From NCBI GenBank assembly GCA_902798585.1, contig CADBXF010000029.1, positions 1 through 38,203 of the forward strand: a stretch of DNA of 38,203 bases, given 5' to 3'. The position numbers and the translations under genes were made by a program. Of this stretch, positions 24,084 through 32,304 are shown in pieces; within the stretch, counting starts at the first letter, position 1; each line of letters begins with the position of its first letter. The stretch comes from an uncultured Lachnospiraceae bacterium. Its GTDB lineage: Bacteria > Bacillota > Clostridia > Lachnospirales > Lachnospiraceae. The notes under the pieces were generated by a model. The model searched no databases and had not been told where the DNA came from. It worked only from the letters and a program-made list of their open reading frames with translations.

Positions 24084-24581
24084 TTACGGTATTTTTTCCT
24101 TGTTTTTGTTGGTTCTACGCGTGTAGACTGTCCGCGTGTAGCGCACTTCGTCGCCTAGCGTTTCCCCGGTTGTCATCGTAAAATCATCCGCATCGAAGGC
24201 CGGAAAAAACACATCCCCGTCGGGAATCTCCAAATCGACCTCCGTGATGTACATAACATCCGCAAACGGCATCGCTTCCCGATACACACCGTATCCGCCG
24301 GCAATATAGACATCCTCTCCGTTCGCAAGCGCGATAGCCTCCTCCACGGAACCGGCCGTCTGAAGATTTTCCCCTTCGTAGCGTTTGCTCTTCGAGATGA
24401 CGATTGTCTTCCGGTTCGGAAGCGGATGACCGATTTCCTCGTAAGAGCGCCGCCCCATGACTACAACATGACCCGTCGTAAGCTCCCTGAATTGCTTTTG
24501 CTCCCCCTTGATTTTCCATGGAATCTCACCGTTTCTGCCGATGACATTGTTTTTTGAACGAGCCACAATCAATCCGACCAC
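24084..24581 (-). CDS. folA: dihydrofolate reductase
   Basis: This is a 165-residue complete dihydrofolate reductase, reducing dihydrofolate to tetrahydrofolate with NADPH. NNVIGRNGEIPWKIKGE holds the Met20-like loop and the active-site Glu27. VVMGRRSYEEIG (about 40-51) and YIAGGYGVYREA are the NADPH-binding motifs. RYTRTVYTRR is the usual C-terminal strand, extended by a short lysine-rich tail (NKNKEKIP). The start is GTG at 24579-24581 with GGAGGA eight bases before it. A promoter lies at 24726-24755, leaving a leader of about 138 bases. The YdcF remnant follows after two bases. Confidence 0.95.
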   Translation of the reverse strand: MVGLIVARSKNNVIGRNGEIPWKIKGEQKQFRELTTGHVVVMGRRSYEEIGHPLPNRKTIVISKSKRYEGENLQTAGSVEEAIALANGEDVYIAGGYGVYREAMPFADVMYITEVDLEIPDGDVFFPAFDADDFTMTTGETLGDEVRYTRTVYTRRTNKNKEKIP

Positions 24582-24725
24582 AATTCCTGTCCTCCCTATC
24601 CGGCTCTCTTTGCGCCGCCCGGACGCCGCCGCTTAACCCGCAATTCGCAGAATCCTCAAAGGAGTCGAAGCAACTCCGCCAGCCGAAAAATCACTCCCCC
24701 GCACGGTTCGGAAACCATTTACGGA

Positions 24726-24755
24726 ATTATACCACACGGCCAAGGGTTTTGTCAC
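24726..24755 (-). promoter_or_regulatory. promoter and structured leader of folA
   Basis: GTGACA (24750-24755), an 18-base spacer and a perfect TATAAT (24726-24731) lie on the minus strand. The leader to the GTG start is about 138 bases. It includes a small GGAGT/ACTCC hairpin (24661-24676) and GC-rich stretches. I could not match it to a tetrahydrofolate riboswitch. Confidence 0.65.
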
Positions 24756-24799
24756 TTAAAACGAGTGAGAAAGCAGCTGTTTCCGCACCGAATCCGGTT

Positions 24800-25573
24800 T
24801 CAGTCCGATGTGCCTTCATATTTTTCGCAGCGACACTGCTCAACTACTTTTTTCCCGAGCAGGGTGATTGCCTGCTGCGGGCAGGTGCTGATGCACCGGT
24901 AGCACATGGCGCACCGGCCGAGATTCACCGCCCTGCCGTCCTCGATGCGAAGATTTCCCATGGGACAGTTTGAAGCGCACAGGCCGCATCCGATGCAGGC
25001 ATCGCTGATTTTAAGCTTCCCGCTGTATCCTGTCGTCTTTCCGTAAAACCACAACCGCTGTCCGAAAAGGCCCGCCAGGTGCGCCGGGAAACTCAGACCT
25101 TCCCTCGGATATTTTCCGCTGTTTCTGATATCGGATACCGCCTTTTCGATTTTGGCGTCCGCCTCGCGGACGATTCTCCGGTTTTCCGCAAGCGACTTTT
25201 TCAGCATCTTGCTGTCGCAAACCGCATCCGGCATGCGAATCTGCATACCGCCGGAAATCACGGCGCCGTATTTTTTCAGAATTCTCGCACAGCAGCCGGT
25301 TCCGTCACCGGAAAACGCCCCCATCGTCGTGATCAGGAACACGCGTTTTCCGCTCCACAGTTTTTCGTGTTTCCTCACAAAATCCTTCACCATGTACGGA
25401 ACATTCGAAAACTGCGTCGGATATGCCAGCACAACCTCCCCGTTTTCGCGAAGCGCCTCAACCGCCGCTTCGTCTTCAATCGGAATGCACTTTGCCGCAG
25501 CATCCGAATCGGAGAGAAATTTTTCAATGCAATGTCTCGTATTGCCGGTACCGCTCAGATAAATTCCTACCAT
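24800..25573 (-). CDS. EFR1-type ferrodoxin: flavodoxin domain plus two 4Fe-4S clusters
   Basis: This is a 257-residue protein of the EFR1 arrangement. An N-terminal flavodoxin-like domain has the SGTGNTRHC flavin loop (7-15) and AYPTQFSNVP (50-59). A bacterial ferredoxin domain follows, with clusters at Cys193/196/199/203 (CIGCGLCASNCP) and Cys221/224/227/231 (CAMCYRCISTCP). It should shuttle electrons between flavin and iron-sulfur centres in the cytoplasm; its partner is unknown. AAGGGGGA lies six bases before the ATG. It follows the TetR gene by 12 bases, so the TetR probably controls it. The 218 bases after its stop hold the folA promoter and leader and no clear terminator. Confidence 0.92.
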   Translation of the reverse strand: MVGIYLSGTGNTRHCIEKFLSDSDAAAKCIPIEDEAAVEALRENGEVVLAYPTQFSNVPYMVKDFVRKHEKLWSGKRVFLITTMGAFSGDGTGCCARILKKYGAVISGGMQIRMPDAVCDSKMLKKSLAENRRIVREADAKIEKAVSDIRNSGKYPREGLSFPAHLAGLFGQRLWFYGKTTGYSGKLKISDACIGCGLCASNCPMGNLRIEDGRAVNLGRCAMCYRCISTCPQQAITLLGKKVVEQCRCEKYEGTSD

Positions 25574-25585
25574 TTTCCGTCCCCC

Positions 25586-26149
25586 TTAAAACTTGATTGC
25601 GCCGAGAATCCGCCCGACTTCCTCTTCCAGATGATTTGTGTCTACCGCTCCTTTGATTGTCACTGCCGAAGACAGCCCGTGAACCAGCGACCAGAGAGCG
25701 ATTACTTTTGCGCGAACCGCCTCCGCCGGTGTCTCCGCCGACATACCCGCAATCACTTTCTCCGCGCAGCCTTTGAACAATTGAAATGGCGGATAGGTAT
25801 CGACGCCGATATCATCCCTTGCGAAAAGGAACTGATAGTACAGGGGATTGGCGTAAAAGAAGCGCACATAGCTCTTCCCGAGTTCCGACAGCACCGTGTC
25901 CGAATCTCCGCACCGGTCGACCGTCTCCTGCAATGTCGCATGGAATTTTCCGGTGATATAGTCCCGAATCGCCGTCAAAAATGCCTCCTTGTTTTTGAAA
26001 TGCGCGTACGGCGCCGCAGGGCTGACGCCTGCCGTTTCCGCAAGCTTTCGCATGGAAAGGCTCTCCGTCCCGTATCTGTCGATATATTCGAGACCCTTTT
26101 CAATCAATTCCTCTTTTAAATTCCCGTGATGATAAGTATCTGTTTTCAT
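25586..26149 (-). CDS. TetR/AcrR family regulator
   Basis: This is a 187-residue TetR-type repressor. The N-terminal helix-turn-helix covers about 8-55 (SMRKLAETAGVSPAAPYAHF, then KNKEAFLTAI). The C-terminal domain looks like TetR_C WHG (YYQFLFARDD, SLVHGLSSAV). AAGGAGG lies before the ATG. It shares a transcript with the EFR1 ferredoxin gene 12 bases downstream, so it likely represses its own operon in response to a small molecule or redox stress. A fully consensus promoter with a dyad in the -10 region lies immediately upstream. Confidence 0.9.
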   Translation of the reverse strand: MKTDTYHHGNLKEELIEKGLEYIDRYGTESLSMRKLAETAGVSPAAPYAHFKNKEAFLTAIRDYITGKFHATLQETVDRCGDSDTVLSELGKSYVRFFYANPLYYQFLFARDDIGVDTYPPFQLFKGCAEKVIAGMSAETPAEAVRAKVIALWSLVHGLSSAVTIKGAVDTNHLEEEVGRILGAIKF

Positions 26150-26180
26150 GGTCTCCTCCTTTCATCTTATCACTGTTCAG

Positions 26181-26209
26181 ATTATACCGCGCAATCTAAG
26201 CACTGTCAA
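26181..26209 (-). promoter_or_regulatory. fully consensus sigma-A promoter of TetR/EFR1 operon
   Basis: TTGACA (26204-26209), 17 bases and TATAAT (26181-26186) lie on the minus strand, matching consensus in both boxes. An AGATT...AATCT dyad spans the spacer and -10 box, and CAGTG occurs on both sides. Both could be TetR operator parts. Confidence 0.85.
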
Positions 26210-26211
26210 GA

Positions 26212-26255
26212 TAAAAATAAGGCGCTGTGTTTTCGAAAAACACAACGCCTTTTTC
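26212..26255. terminator. bidirectional terminator after ZIP gene
   Basis: AGGCG(C/T)TGTGTTTT and its complement form a stem of about 14 bp with one mismatch (26220-26250). T-rich runs follow on both strands: TTTTTCTT on plus and TTATTTTTAT on minus. It ends the leftward metal operon after the ZIP stop at 26318. The next promoter's -35 box starts only a few bases further on. Confidence 0.85.
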
Positions 26256-26317
26256 TTCCTGTATCATCCGGATTATCTGCGGCCGCACAACTCCCGCAGC
26301 GTCGCGCGGATTTCGGT

Positions 26318-27103
26318 CTATCCGAGCGCAACATCCAAAGCCATCATGAGAGTAAAGCCGAAGGAAAACATCAGAACACCGATGTTGCTGTGTTCGCCCG
26401 CGGACATCTCGGGAATCAATTCCTCCACAACGACATACATCATGGCTCCTGCCGCGAAGCTCAGCAGGTACGGCATCGCCGGCACCAGCAGGCCTGCTGC
26501 CAGAATCGTGAGCAGCCCGAACACAGGCTCCACGGCTCCCGACAGTGCGCCGTCGCGGAAGGCCCCGAGGCGGCTCTTCCCGTTCGCACGAAGCGGCATG
26601 GAGATGATAGCCCCCTCCGGAAAATTCTGAATCGCAATACCGATGGAAAGCGCGATTGCCGCGCCCGCCGTGATATTGGCATTTTCCGCGAGAAGGCCCG
26701 CGTATACGACGCCTACCGCCATGCCCTCGGGGATATTGTGAAGCGTCACCGCAAGCACCATCATGGTCGTCTTCCGAAGGTGGCTCTTTACACCCTCCGG
26801 CCTGTCGCTGTCCAGATGCAGGTGCGGTATCACCGAGTCGAGGAACAAAAGCAAAAGCACGCCGAGCCAGAAACCGACGACCGCCGGGACGAAGGCCCAT
26901 TTGCCCATATTTTCCGCCTGATTCATGGCAGGCATCAACAAACTCCAGATAGAAGCCGCCACCATCACGCCTGCGGCAAATCCCGTGAGCGCCCGCTGCA
27001 CCCGCTCATTCAACTGTCCGCGCATGAAGAACACGCATGCAGCACCGGCCGCCGTTCCGGCGAAAGGAATCAACAATCCGAGAATCACATCTTTGGTAAA
27101 CAT
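26318..27103 (-). CDS. ZIP family metal transporter
   Basis: This is a 261-residue membrane protein of the ZIP (ZupT-like) family with about eight hydrophobic segments. HNIPEGMAVG (122-131) and QNFPEGAIIS (159-168) are the two metal-binding helix motifs, and VVEELIPEM is the later glutamate helix. DSVIPHLHLD is a histidine loop. ZIP proteins normally bring zinc, iron or manganese into the cytoplasm. The ATG at 27101-27103 has GGAGGA upstream; an upstream extension of 16 codons lacks a ribosome site. It is last in an operon with an efflux ATPase and an ArsR sensor, an unusual pairing. A GTAAC/GTTAC dyad lies about 42 bases before the start (27145-27158) and could give it separate control. Confidence 0.93.
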   Translation of the reverse strand: MFTKDVILGLLIPFAGTAAGAACVFFMRGQLNERVQRALTGFAAGVMVAASIWSLLMPAMNQAENMGKWAFVPAVVGFWLGVLLLLFLDSVIPHLHLDSDRPEGVKSHLRKTTMMVLAVTLHNIPEGMAVGVVYAGLLAENANITAGAAIALSIGIAIQNFPEGAIISMPLRANGKSRLGAFRDGALSGAVEPVFGLLTILAAGLLVPAMPYLLSFAAGAMMYVVVEELIPEMSAGEHSNIGVLMFSFGFTLMMALDVALG

Positions 27104-27183
27104 ATTCGTTTCCTCCGCTATTGAATCACATCCATACCCTTGCTGTAACACTCGTTACGATTCCACGTCTCCGATTCCGCCCG

Positions 27184-27558
27184 TCACAGCTCTTCGATAT
27201 GTTCTCTGCCCTCCGCAATGATAGAGCGGACATGTTCATCCGCCAGCGAGTAGAAAATGTGCTTTCCTTCGCGGCGTCCCTTGATCAGCCGGCTCTGCTT
27301 CAGAATCTTCAGCTGATGCGAGATTGCCGACTGCGTCATATTGAGCGCCTCCGCAATGTCATACACACACACTTCCGCTTCAAAAAGCACAAACAGAATC
27401 CGAATGCGCGTCGAATCACCGAACACCTTAAAGAGCTCCGCCAAATCATACAGCTCCGTCTCCGCCGGCATCGATTCCTCTACAAATTTAACCAGGTTTT
27501 CGTGAACCTCCGTCGACTCACAGGTTTCACAACCGCTTCTTTCCGTCTCTTCTTTCAT
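27184..27558 (-). CDS. ArsR/SmtB family metal-sensing repressor
   Basis: This is a 124-residue winged-helix repressor of the ArsR/SmtB family. LFKVFGDSTRIRILFVLFEA opens the core. Cys64 sits in EVCVYD, the alpha-3 metal-binding position of SmtB/CadC (ELCVCD there). The recognition helix is NMTQSAISHQLKILKQSRLI. SLADEHVRSIIAEGREH holds alpha-5 ligands Asp107, His109 and His120. Cys10 and Cys13 near the N-terminus could join a CadC-like thiol site. It likely senses zinc, cadmium or cobalt and releases the operator at 29944-29963. GGGAGG lies before the ATG at 27556-27558; the frame is open 14 codons more. Confidence 0.92.
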   Translation of the reverse strand: MKEETERSGCETCESTEVHENLVKFVEESMPAETELYDLAELFKVFGDSTRIRILFVLFEAEVCVYDIAEALNMTQSAISHQLKILKQSRLIKGRREGKHIFYSLADEHVRSIIAEGREHIEEL

Positions 27559-27629
27559 ACCGCACCTCCCTGATGCTCCGGCTGATGCCGGGCTTAACAA
27601 TATCGTCAGTTGTTATTCTTTCATCCGGT

Positions 27630-29615
27630 TTACACCGAATCCGCATAAAGTGCGCGAATCGCATTCAAAACGGCGAGAACCATGACGCCGACATCGGCAA
27701 AAATGGCCATCAGCATGTTTGCAATACCGAACGCACCGAGCACGAGGCACAGCACTTTGACTCCGAGTGCGAAAATGATGTTTTCCTTCACGATACGCAT
27801 GCATTTGCGGGCGATACGAATGGCCTTTGCGATCTTCACGGGATCGTCGTCCATCAAGACGACATCCGCCGCCTCAATCGCCGCATCGGAGCCGAGCGCA
27901 CCCATGGCGATACCGATGTCCGCCCGCGAAAGCACCGGCGCATCGTTGATTCCGTCTCCGACAAACGCAAGCACTTCCTTTGCACTCTTTCCCGCCAGCA
28001 GCTCTTCCACCGCCGTCACCTTGTCGGCAGGCAGCAGTTCAGCGCGAACCTCGTCGACGCCGAGATCCTTTGCTACCGCCTCGGCAACCGCTTTCGCATC
28101 ACCGGTAAGTACTACCGTCTTGCGGATTCCGGCCTCATGCATCTCACGGATTGCCTGCGAGGCCGTAGGCTTCACAACATCGGAAATCAGGATGTGCCCC
28201 GCGTAGGCTCCGTCAATGGCTACATGTACTATTGTTCCGACATGATGGCACGGGATATATTCGACACCGTACCGTTCCATCAGGCGTGCATTGCCGGCAA
28301 GCACCTGACATCCGTCCACCATAGCCGAGATTCCGTTTCCGCCGATTTCCTCGACATTACCGACTCGCTCCCGGTTGATGGAATGAACATTTTCCGAGCC
28401 GGAATTGAGAAGCGCCGTCTCCCCGGTTGCTTCGTCAACGCCCCACATCTGGCCCGTAACATAAGCCTTTTGGATGCTCAACGCGATGGGATGCGTGGAG
28501 AAGCACTCCGCGTGAGCCGCGATTTCCAATAATTTGGAACCGTCAAGCGTATTGTGGTGGATACCGTAAACCTCGAACACGCCCTTGGTCATCGTGCCGG
28601 TTTTATCCATCGCGACAATTCCGGTCTTTGCAAGCTGTTCCAGGTAGTTCGAGCCCTTAACCAAAACTCCCGCGCGGCTCGCTCCGCCGATGCCCGCGAA
28701 AAATGTGAGCGGAATGCTGATGACCAGCGCACACGGGCAGCTGATAACTAAGAAAGTAAGCGCACGGTACACCCACATGCCCCACTTGGGAGCCTTGCCG
28801 AGGATTAACAGCGCCACCGGCGGCAGCAGCGCAAGGGCGAGTGCACTGAAGCACACGATCGGGGTGTAATATTTGGCGAAGCGGGAAATGAAATTTTCAG
28901 AGCGCGACTTCCGCGAGGAAGAGCTCTCCACAAGCTCGAGGATTTTCGACACCGTGGACTCCCCGAAAGCCTTCGTCGTACGAACCCGGATGACGCCCGT
29001 TAAGTTGATGCAGCCGCTGATAATCTCATCGTTCACATCCGCCTCTCTCGGCACGCTCTCGCCGGTCAGGGCGCTTGTGTTAAGCGTTGTTTTACCCTCG
29101 ATAATCACGCCGTCAATCGGAACCTTCTCTCCCGGTTTAACAACAATGATGCTGCCGGGCTCCACTTCATCGGGATCAACCTTCTCGGTCTCCCCGTCTT
29201 TTTCCAGATTCGCGTAGTCAGGGCGAATATCCATCAACGCGCTGATGCTTCTGCGGCTCTTTCCAACCGCGTAGCTTTGGAACAATTCGCCGACCTGATA
29301 GAACAGCATAACCGCGATTCCGTCCGTGTAGTCGCCGTTTTTCTTGATTAGCGCCAACGCGATAACGCCGACAGTCGCAACCGCCATCAGAAAATTCTCA
29401 TCGAACACCTGGCGGTTTTTGATACCTTTCAATGCTTTCCGCAAAATGTCACAGCCAACCGTCAGATAAGGAACCATGTACATCAGAAACCAGAACGGTT
29501 CCTTGATTGCCGCATCCTCGCCCTCGCCTAAGAAGGCATACAAAACGCGGATTACAACCATCAAAGCGGCAGCAATCAAAATGCGGATTAACATTTTCTT
29601 TTGTTTTCTGTTCAT
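27630..29615 (-). CDS. P1B-type heavy-metal ATPase, lacking N-terminal HMA domain
   Basis: This is a 661-residue zinc/cadmium/cobalt-type P1B-ATPase. It has about eight TM helices, SCPCAL (CPC at about 293-295) in the transport helix, TGES in the actuator domain (about 185-188) and DKTGT (about 337-341) with the phosphorylated aspartate. STHPIA is the HP locus, and VGDGINDAPVL is the hinge. ATP hydrolysis would export divalent metals. The usual N-terminal CxxC heavy-metal domain is absent; the separate 72-residue HMA protein at 29700-29918 may supply it. The ATG at 29613-29615 has GGAGGA upstream; nine further codons are open. The ArsR gene follows after 71 bases. Confidence 0.94.
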   Translation of the reverse strand: MNRKQKKMLIRILIAAALMVVIRVLYAFLGEGEDAAIKEPFWFLMYMVPYLTVGCDILRKALKGIKNRQVFDENFLMAVATVGVIALALIKKNGDYTDGIAVMLFYQVGELFQSYAVGKSRRSISALMDIRPDYANLEKDGETEKVDPDEVEPGSIIVVKPGEKVPIDGVIIEGKTTLNTSALTGESVPREADVNDEIISGCINLTGVIRVRTTKAFGESTVSKILELVESSSSRKSRSENFISRFAKYYTPIVCFSALALALLPPVALLILGKAPKWGMWVYRALTFLVISCPCALVISIPLTFFAGIGGASRAGVLVKGSNYLEQLAKTGIVAMDKTGTMTKGVFEVYGIHHNTLDGSKLLEIAAHAECFSTHPIALSIQKAYVTGQMWGVDEATGETALLNSGSENVHSINRERVGNVEEIGGNGISAMVDGCQVLAGNARLMERYGVEYIPCHHVGTIVHVAIDGAYAGHILISDVVKPTASQAIREMHEAGIRKTVVLTGDAKAVAEAVAKDLGVDEVRAELLPADKVTAVEELLAGKSAKEVLAFVGDGINDAPVLSRADIGIAMGALGSDAAIEAADVVLMDDDPVKIAKAIRIARKCMRIVKENIIFALGVKVLCLVLGAFGIANMLMAIFADVGVMVLAVLNAIRALYADSV

Positions 29616-29699
29616 AACAAATTTCCTCCGACAAGCCGGCATTTCCGCATATTTTCAGCAGTCCGGAGACGGTCCCCCGCCCCCGGACTGACAACTCAC

Positions 29700-29918
29700 T
29701 TACAGAAAGATCTCGCAGTCGTCCTCGACCTTCTTGCAGTTTTTAAGGACATCCTTCATCACGGCCTTTACATCCGCACCGTCCTCAAACTCCACATCCA
29801 TCTTAAGAGCCATGAAGTTCACAACCGCATTTTTCACGCCGGCTGTCTTCTTCGCAGCCTCTTCCATCTTATTCGCGCAGTTTGCGCAATCAACTTCAAT
29901 CTTATAAGACTTCTTCAT
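29700..29918 (-). CDS. stand-alone HMA heavy-metal-binding protein
   Basis: This is a 72-residue single heavy-metal-associated domain (ferredoxin-like fold). KIEVDCANCANKMEEAAKKT has the CxxC metal site at about 11-14. VDCANC rather than the CopZ-type MxCxxC favours divalent metals such as zinc or cadmium. The end KKVEDDCEIFL adds a further cysteine, common in cadmium/zinc-ATPase domains. It is the first gene of the metal operon, 84 bases upstream of the ATPase start, and probably serves as that ATPase's detached metal-binding domain or chaperone. AAGGAG lies before the ATG. Promoter and operator are directly upstream. Confidence 0.92.
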   Translation of the reverse strand: MKKSYKIEVDCANCANKMEEAAKKTAGVKNAVVNFMALKMDVEFEDGADVKAVMKDVLKNCKKVEDDCEIFL

Positions 29919-29943
29919 TGTTGTTTCTCCTTTTCGTTTTATT

Positions 29944-29963
29944 ATATGAGCACTTGTTCATAT
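29944..29963. promoter_or_regulatory. ArsR/SmtB operator in metal operon
   Basis: ATATGAGCACTTGTTCATAT (plus strand) is a 20-bp imperfect palindrome. It resembles the ATATGAACA...TGTTCATAT inverted repeats bound by SmtB/CzrA-type sensors. It lies just downstream of the -10 box, where a bound repressor would block initiation. The operon encodes an ArsR sensor, so the match is self-consistent. Confidence 0.75.
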
Positions 29964-29973
29964 GTCTAACTGA

Positions 29974-30002
29974 AGTATACTTCCTAAGACACCGGATGTC
30001 AA
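29974..30002 (-). promoter_or_regulatory. sigma-A promoter of metal operon
   Basis: TTGACA (29997-30002), 17 bases and TATACT (29974-29979) lie on the minus strand, an almost perfect promoter. It starts about 20 bases after the stop of the FtsX permease gene. Confidence 0.85.
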
Positions 30003-30020
30003 GAAGTTTTTCAACATTTT

Positions 30021-32285
30021 TTACTCTCTGTTTTTCAATGCTTCCGTCATATCAATCTTGCGAACATGTTTTACATGAATCGCATTGGTAATCAGGCATG
30101 TCGCTGCACCCAGCACCACGATAATCGCCATAACAAGCGGCGTCACGCGGAAGTAAAAGAAACCGCTCATGGAGTTGAGCATACCGGGCCAAATCCTGCG
30201 AATGAGGAAGTACTGCAGCGGCAGGAATATGATCACGGAAAGGATAATAATCCACTGGGTCTGGGACAGATACAGCTTGTTGACTTCTTTGTTCCGGTAC
30301 CCGAACACCTTAAGAAGCGAGATGTTTAAGGCGTTCTTGTCAATGACCATCTTTGTGAGCATGAACATGACGATGATATAGCATATGATTCCCACCGCGG
30401 TAAGCATCACGATCAGCGAAGCCATCAGTGTCTTCATCTGCTTGGCGCTGTCCGCCACCTTCTCTTTTGTAACAACCGTAGAGACAAAACGCTCATCAAT
30501 CCCCGAAATCTCTCCGTCGGAAAATACGGTGTTATAGTAATCCTCGTCTTTTTCCAGGTACGAATTCAGCGTCTTCTGCGATGTAAAGACATAGACTCCG
30601 AGCTCGAAATCGACGATTTCCACTACCTTGGCATTCCATTTATGGAGTGTCAGTTTATTATCGAGTTCAATCGTATCCCCCTCCTGAATCCCGAGTTTTG
30701 CAGCCATGATATCAGAGATGATAATCTCATCCTTGCCGAGTGCGGACACATTGAAGTCCCGCAAATACTTCGAATCACTGCCGATGCCCAGAACATTTAC
30801 CGGAAGCATTCTGCCGTTGTACTCGGTTTCGTAGGTGCTGATGGTATCCTTTTCCGCGTCCGTCGGAATTACCGACGAATTAGGAAGCGAGGATTTCAAA
30901 ACATACTGATACTCGGCCACTGCAGAATCCGGGAGAGTGTCTATGTACTGATCAAAGGAGGAGCGCATACCGAGGCCGAACATGCAAAGAAGCCCTGCCA
31001 GGAAAACACCGATGACCAGCGAGACATACTGTCCTTTGCTTCTTACGACGGTGCGGATGCGGAAACGATTGAGGAATCCGAGGCTTTTCATTTCATGAGC
31101 ATTCTTTACACGCTTCTCCTTCTTCGTATCCCTGCGAATCAGACGAAGAGGCGTAAGATTCAGTTTTCTTCCGAACACGATCAGGTTGATCACGATGACA
31201 GCCAGAATCGGGAATCCGATTATGAAAACCATTCTGGCGGGATCGACGGTATAAAGCATCTTCGGAACCACATAATAAGCATATACGCTCTGAGTCGGAA
31301 CCTTGTAGACGAATGCCAAGGCCAGCAGCAGGCCGACTCCCGTAGAAATTAGCGTTACCAGAACAGGAATTGTCAAATAATGACGGAGAATGGTCTTTTT
31401 CTTGTAACCGGTGGCAATCAGAACTCCGACAAAGGAACACTCGTCCTCGAATGTGTGAACCGACACCAGCGCAAAAAGAAAGGCAACAATCACCATCGAC
31501 AGAACCATAAAATATGTCGACATATTTATGTTGAGTTCCAGCTTGGAAAGCAAGTTGTTGACTCTGTTGTTGTCACCGATTGCGCAAAAATCGGTAAGAA
31601 CACCTTTATCTCCCAGTTTCTTGATGATATCTCTGTTCTCCCGGTTGACCTCTTCCCGGGAAAGCTCGTTTTTAAACTTATAGGCATACTGGTAGGTCAT
31701 CTTCTCTTCCTCAAGTTTGGAAAAGAACCCGTCAGTGACGATTGAAACGCCGAACACTTCACGGTCTGCCAGAAGATCGCCCAGCTCCTTGAAGCTGACA
31801 ATATACTCGGGAAGTCCGATGATACCGGATACTTCCATATTCTCCGTTCCGACCATGATATGATCGCCGAGTTTTAGGTCGTGCGCCTCAGCGTAGAGAC
31901 GATCCAGTGCAATCTCCGTATCGCTGTCCGGGAAGCTGCCCTCCAGGATAAACGGAACATCGATGGAATGCCGCATTTTAAACACGCGCACCTCCGAATC
32001 ATCGGAGGATAACAGGTCCGCATACGGCTGATATTCGAGCTCTATGGAGTCTCCGAGAATCTCAGAAAGCTCCGATTGCTCCATGGGAACGGAAAGCGCG
32101 AAAAATCCGTCCTCCAATCGGTTTTTTTCCTTCGTATCATTGAAAGCGGCGCGGATTCCCTGATTGCCGACCACATAAGCTGCAGACAGACAAATCATGA
32201 GCACAATGAACAACGCGATGCCCCCGTAAATTCCGATGTTTTTCCAGAGGTACCGGGGAAGTCTTTTTTTCAGCACATTTTTCAT
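30021..32285 (-). CDS. FtsX-like ABC transporter permease
   Basis: This is a 754-residue membrane protein with an N-terminal TM helix (about 15-40), a large extracytoplasmic region and two FtsX-type membrane modules. The helices lie near 255-280, 310-335 and 355-380, then about 425-445, and again near 625-750. The C-terminal TEALKNRE is typical of MacB/LolCE-type permeases. With the ATPase at 32305-33003 it forms an ABC complex of the mechanotransmission type, which exports peptides or lipids or acts on cell-wall hydrolases. No signal for a specific substrate exists. The ATG at 32283-32285 has GGGGGGAGA upstream; an extension of 14 codons lacks one. It is 19 bases from the ATPase gene. Confidence 0.9.
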   Translation of the reverse strand: MKNVLKKRLPRYLWKNIGIYGGIALFIVLMICLSAAYVVGNQGIRAAFNDTKEKNRLEDGFFALSVPMEQSELSEILGDSIELEYQPYADLLSSDDSEVRVFKMRHSIDVPFILEGSFPDSDTEIALDRLYAEAHDLKLGDHIMVGTENMEVSGIIGLPEYIVSFKELGDLLADREVFGVSIVTDGFFSKLEEEKMTYQYAYKFKNELSREEVNRENRDIIKKLGDKGVLTDFCAIGDNNRVNNLLSKLELNINMSTYFMVLSMVIVAFLFALVSVHTFEDECSFVGVLIATGYKKKTILRHYLTIPVLVTLISTGVGLLLALAFVYKVPTQSVYAYYVVPKMLYTVDPARMVFIIGFPILAVIVINLIVFGRKLNLTPLRLIRRDTKKEKRVKNAHEMKSLGFLNRFRIRTVVRSKGQYVSLVIGVFLAGLLCMFGLGMRSSFDQYIDTLPDSAVAEYQYVLKSSLPNSSVIPTDAEKDTISTYETEYNGRMLPVNVLGIGSDSKYLRDFNVSALGKDEIIISDIMAAKLGIQEGDTIELDNKLTLHKWNAKVVEIVDFELGVYVFTSQKTLNSYLEKDEDYYNTVFSDGEISGIDERFVSTVVTKEKVADSAKQMKTLMASLIVMLTAVGIICYIIVMFMLTKMVIDKNALNISLLKVFGYRNKEVNKLYLSQTQWIIILSVIIFLPLQYFLIRRIWPGMLNSMSGFFYFRVTPLVMAIIVVLGAATCLITNAIHVKHVRKIDMTEALKNRE

Positions 32286-32304
32286 GATGACTTTCTCCCC
32301 CCTG

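Noticed and set aside
27573..28532. Long plus-strand open frame (319 codons) opposite the P1B-ATPase
   Set aside because: It is antisense to an unambiguous ATPase with all motifs, has no ribosome site and its translation shows the His/Arg-rich composition of a shadow frame.
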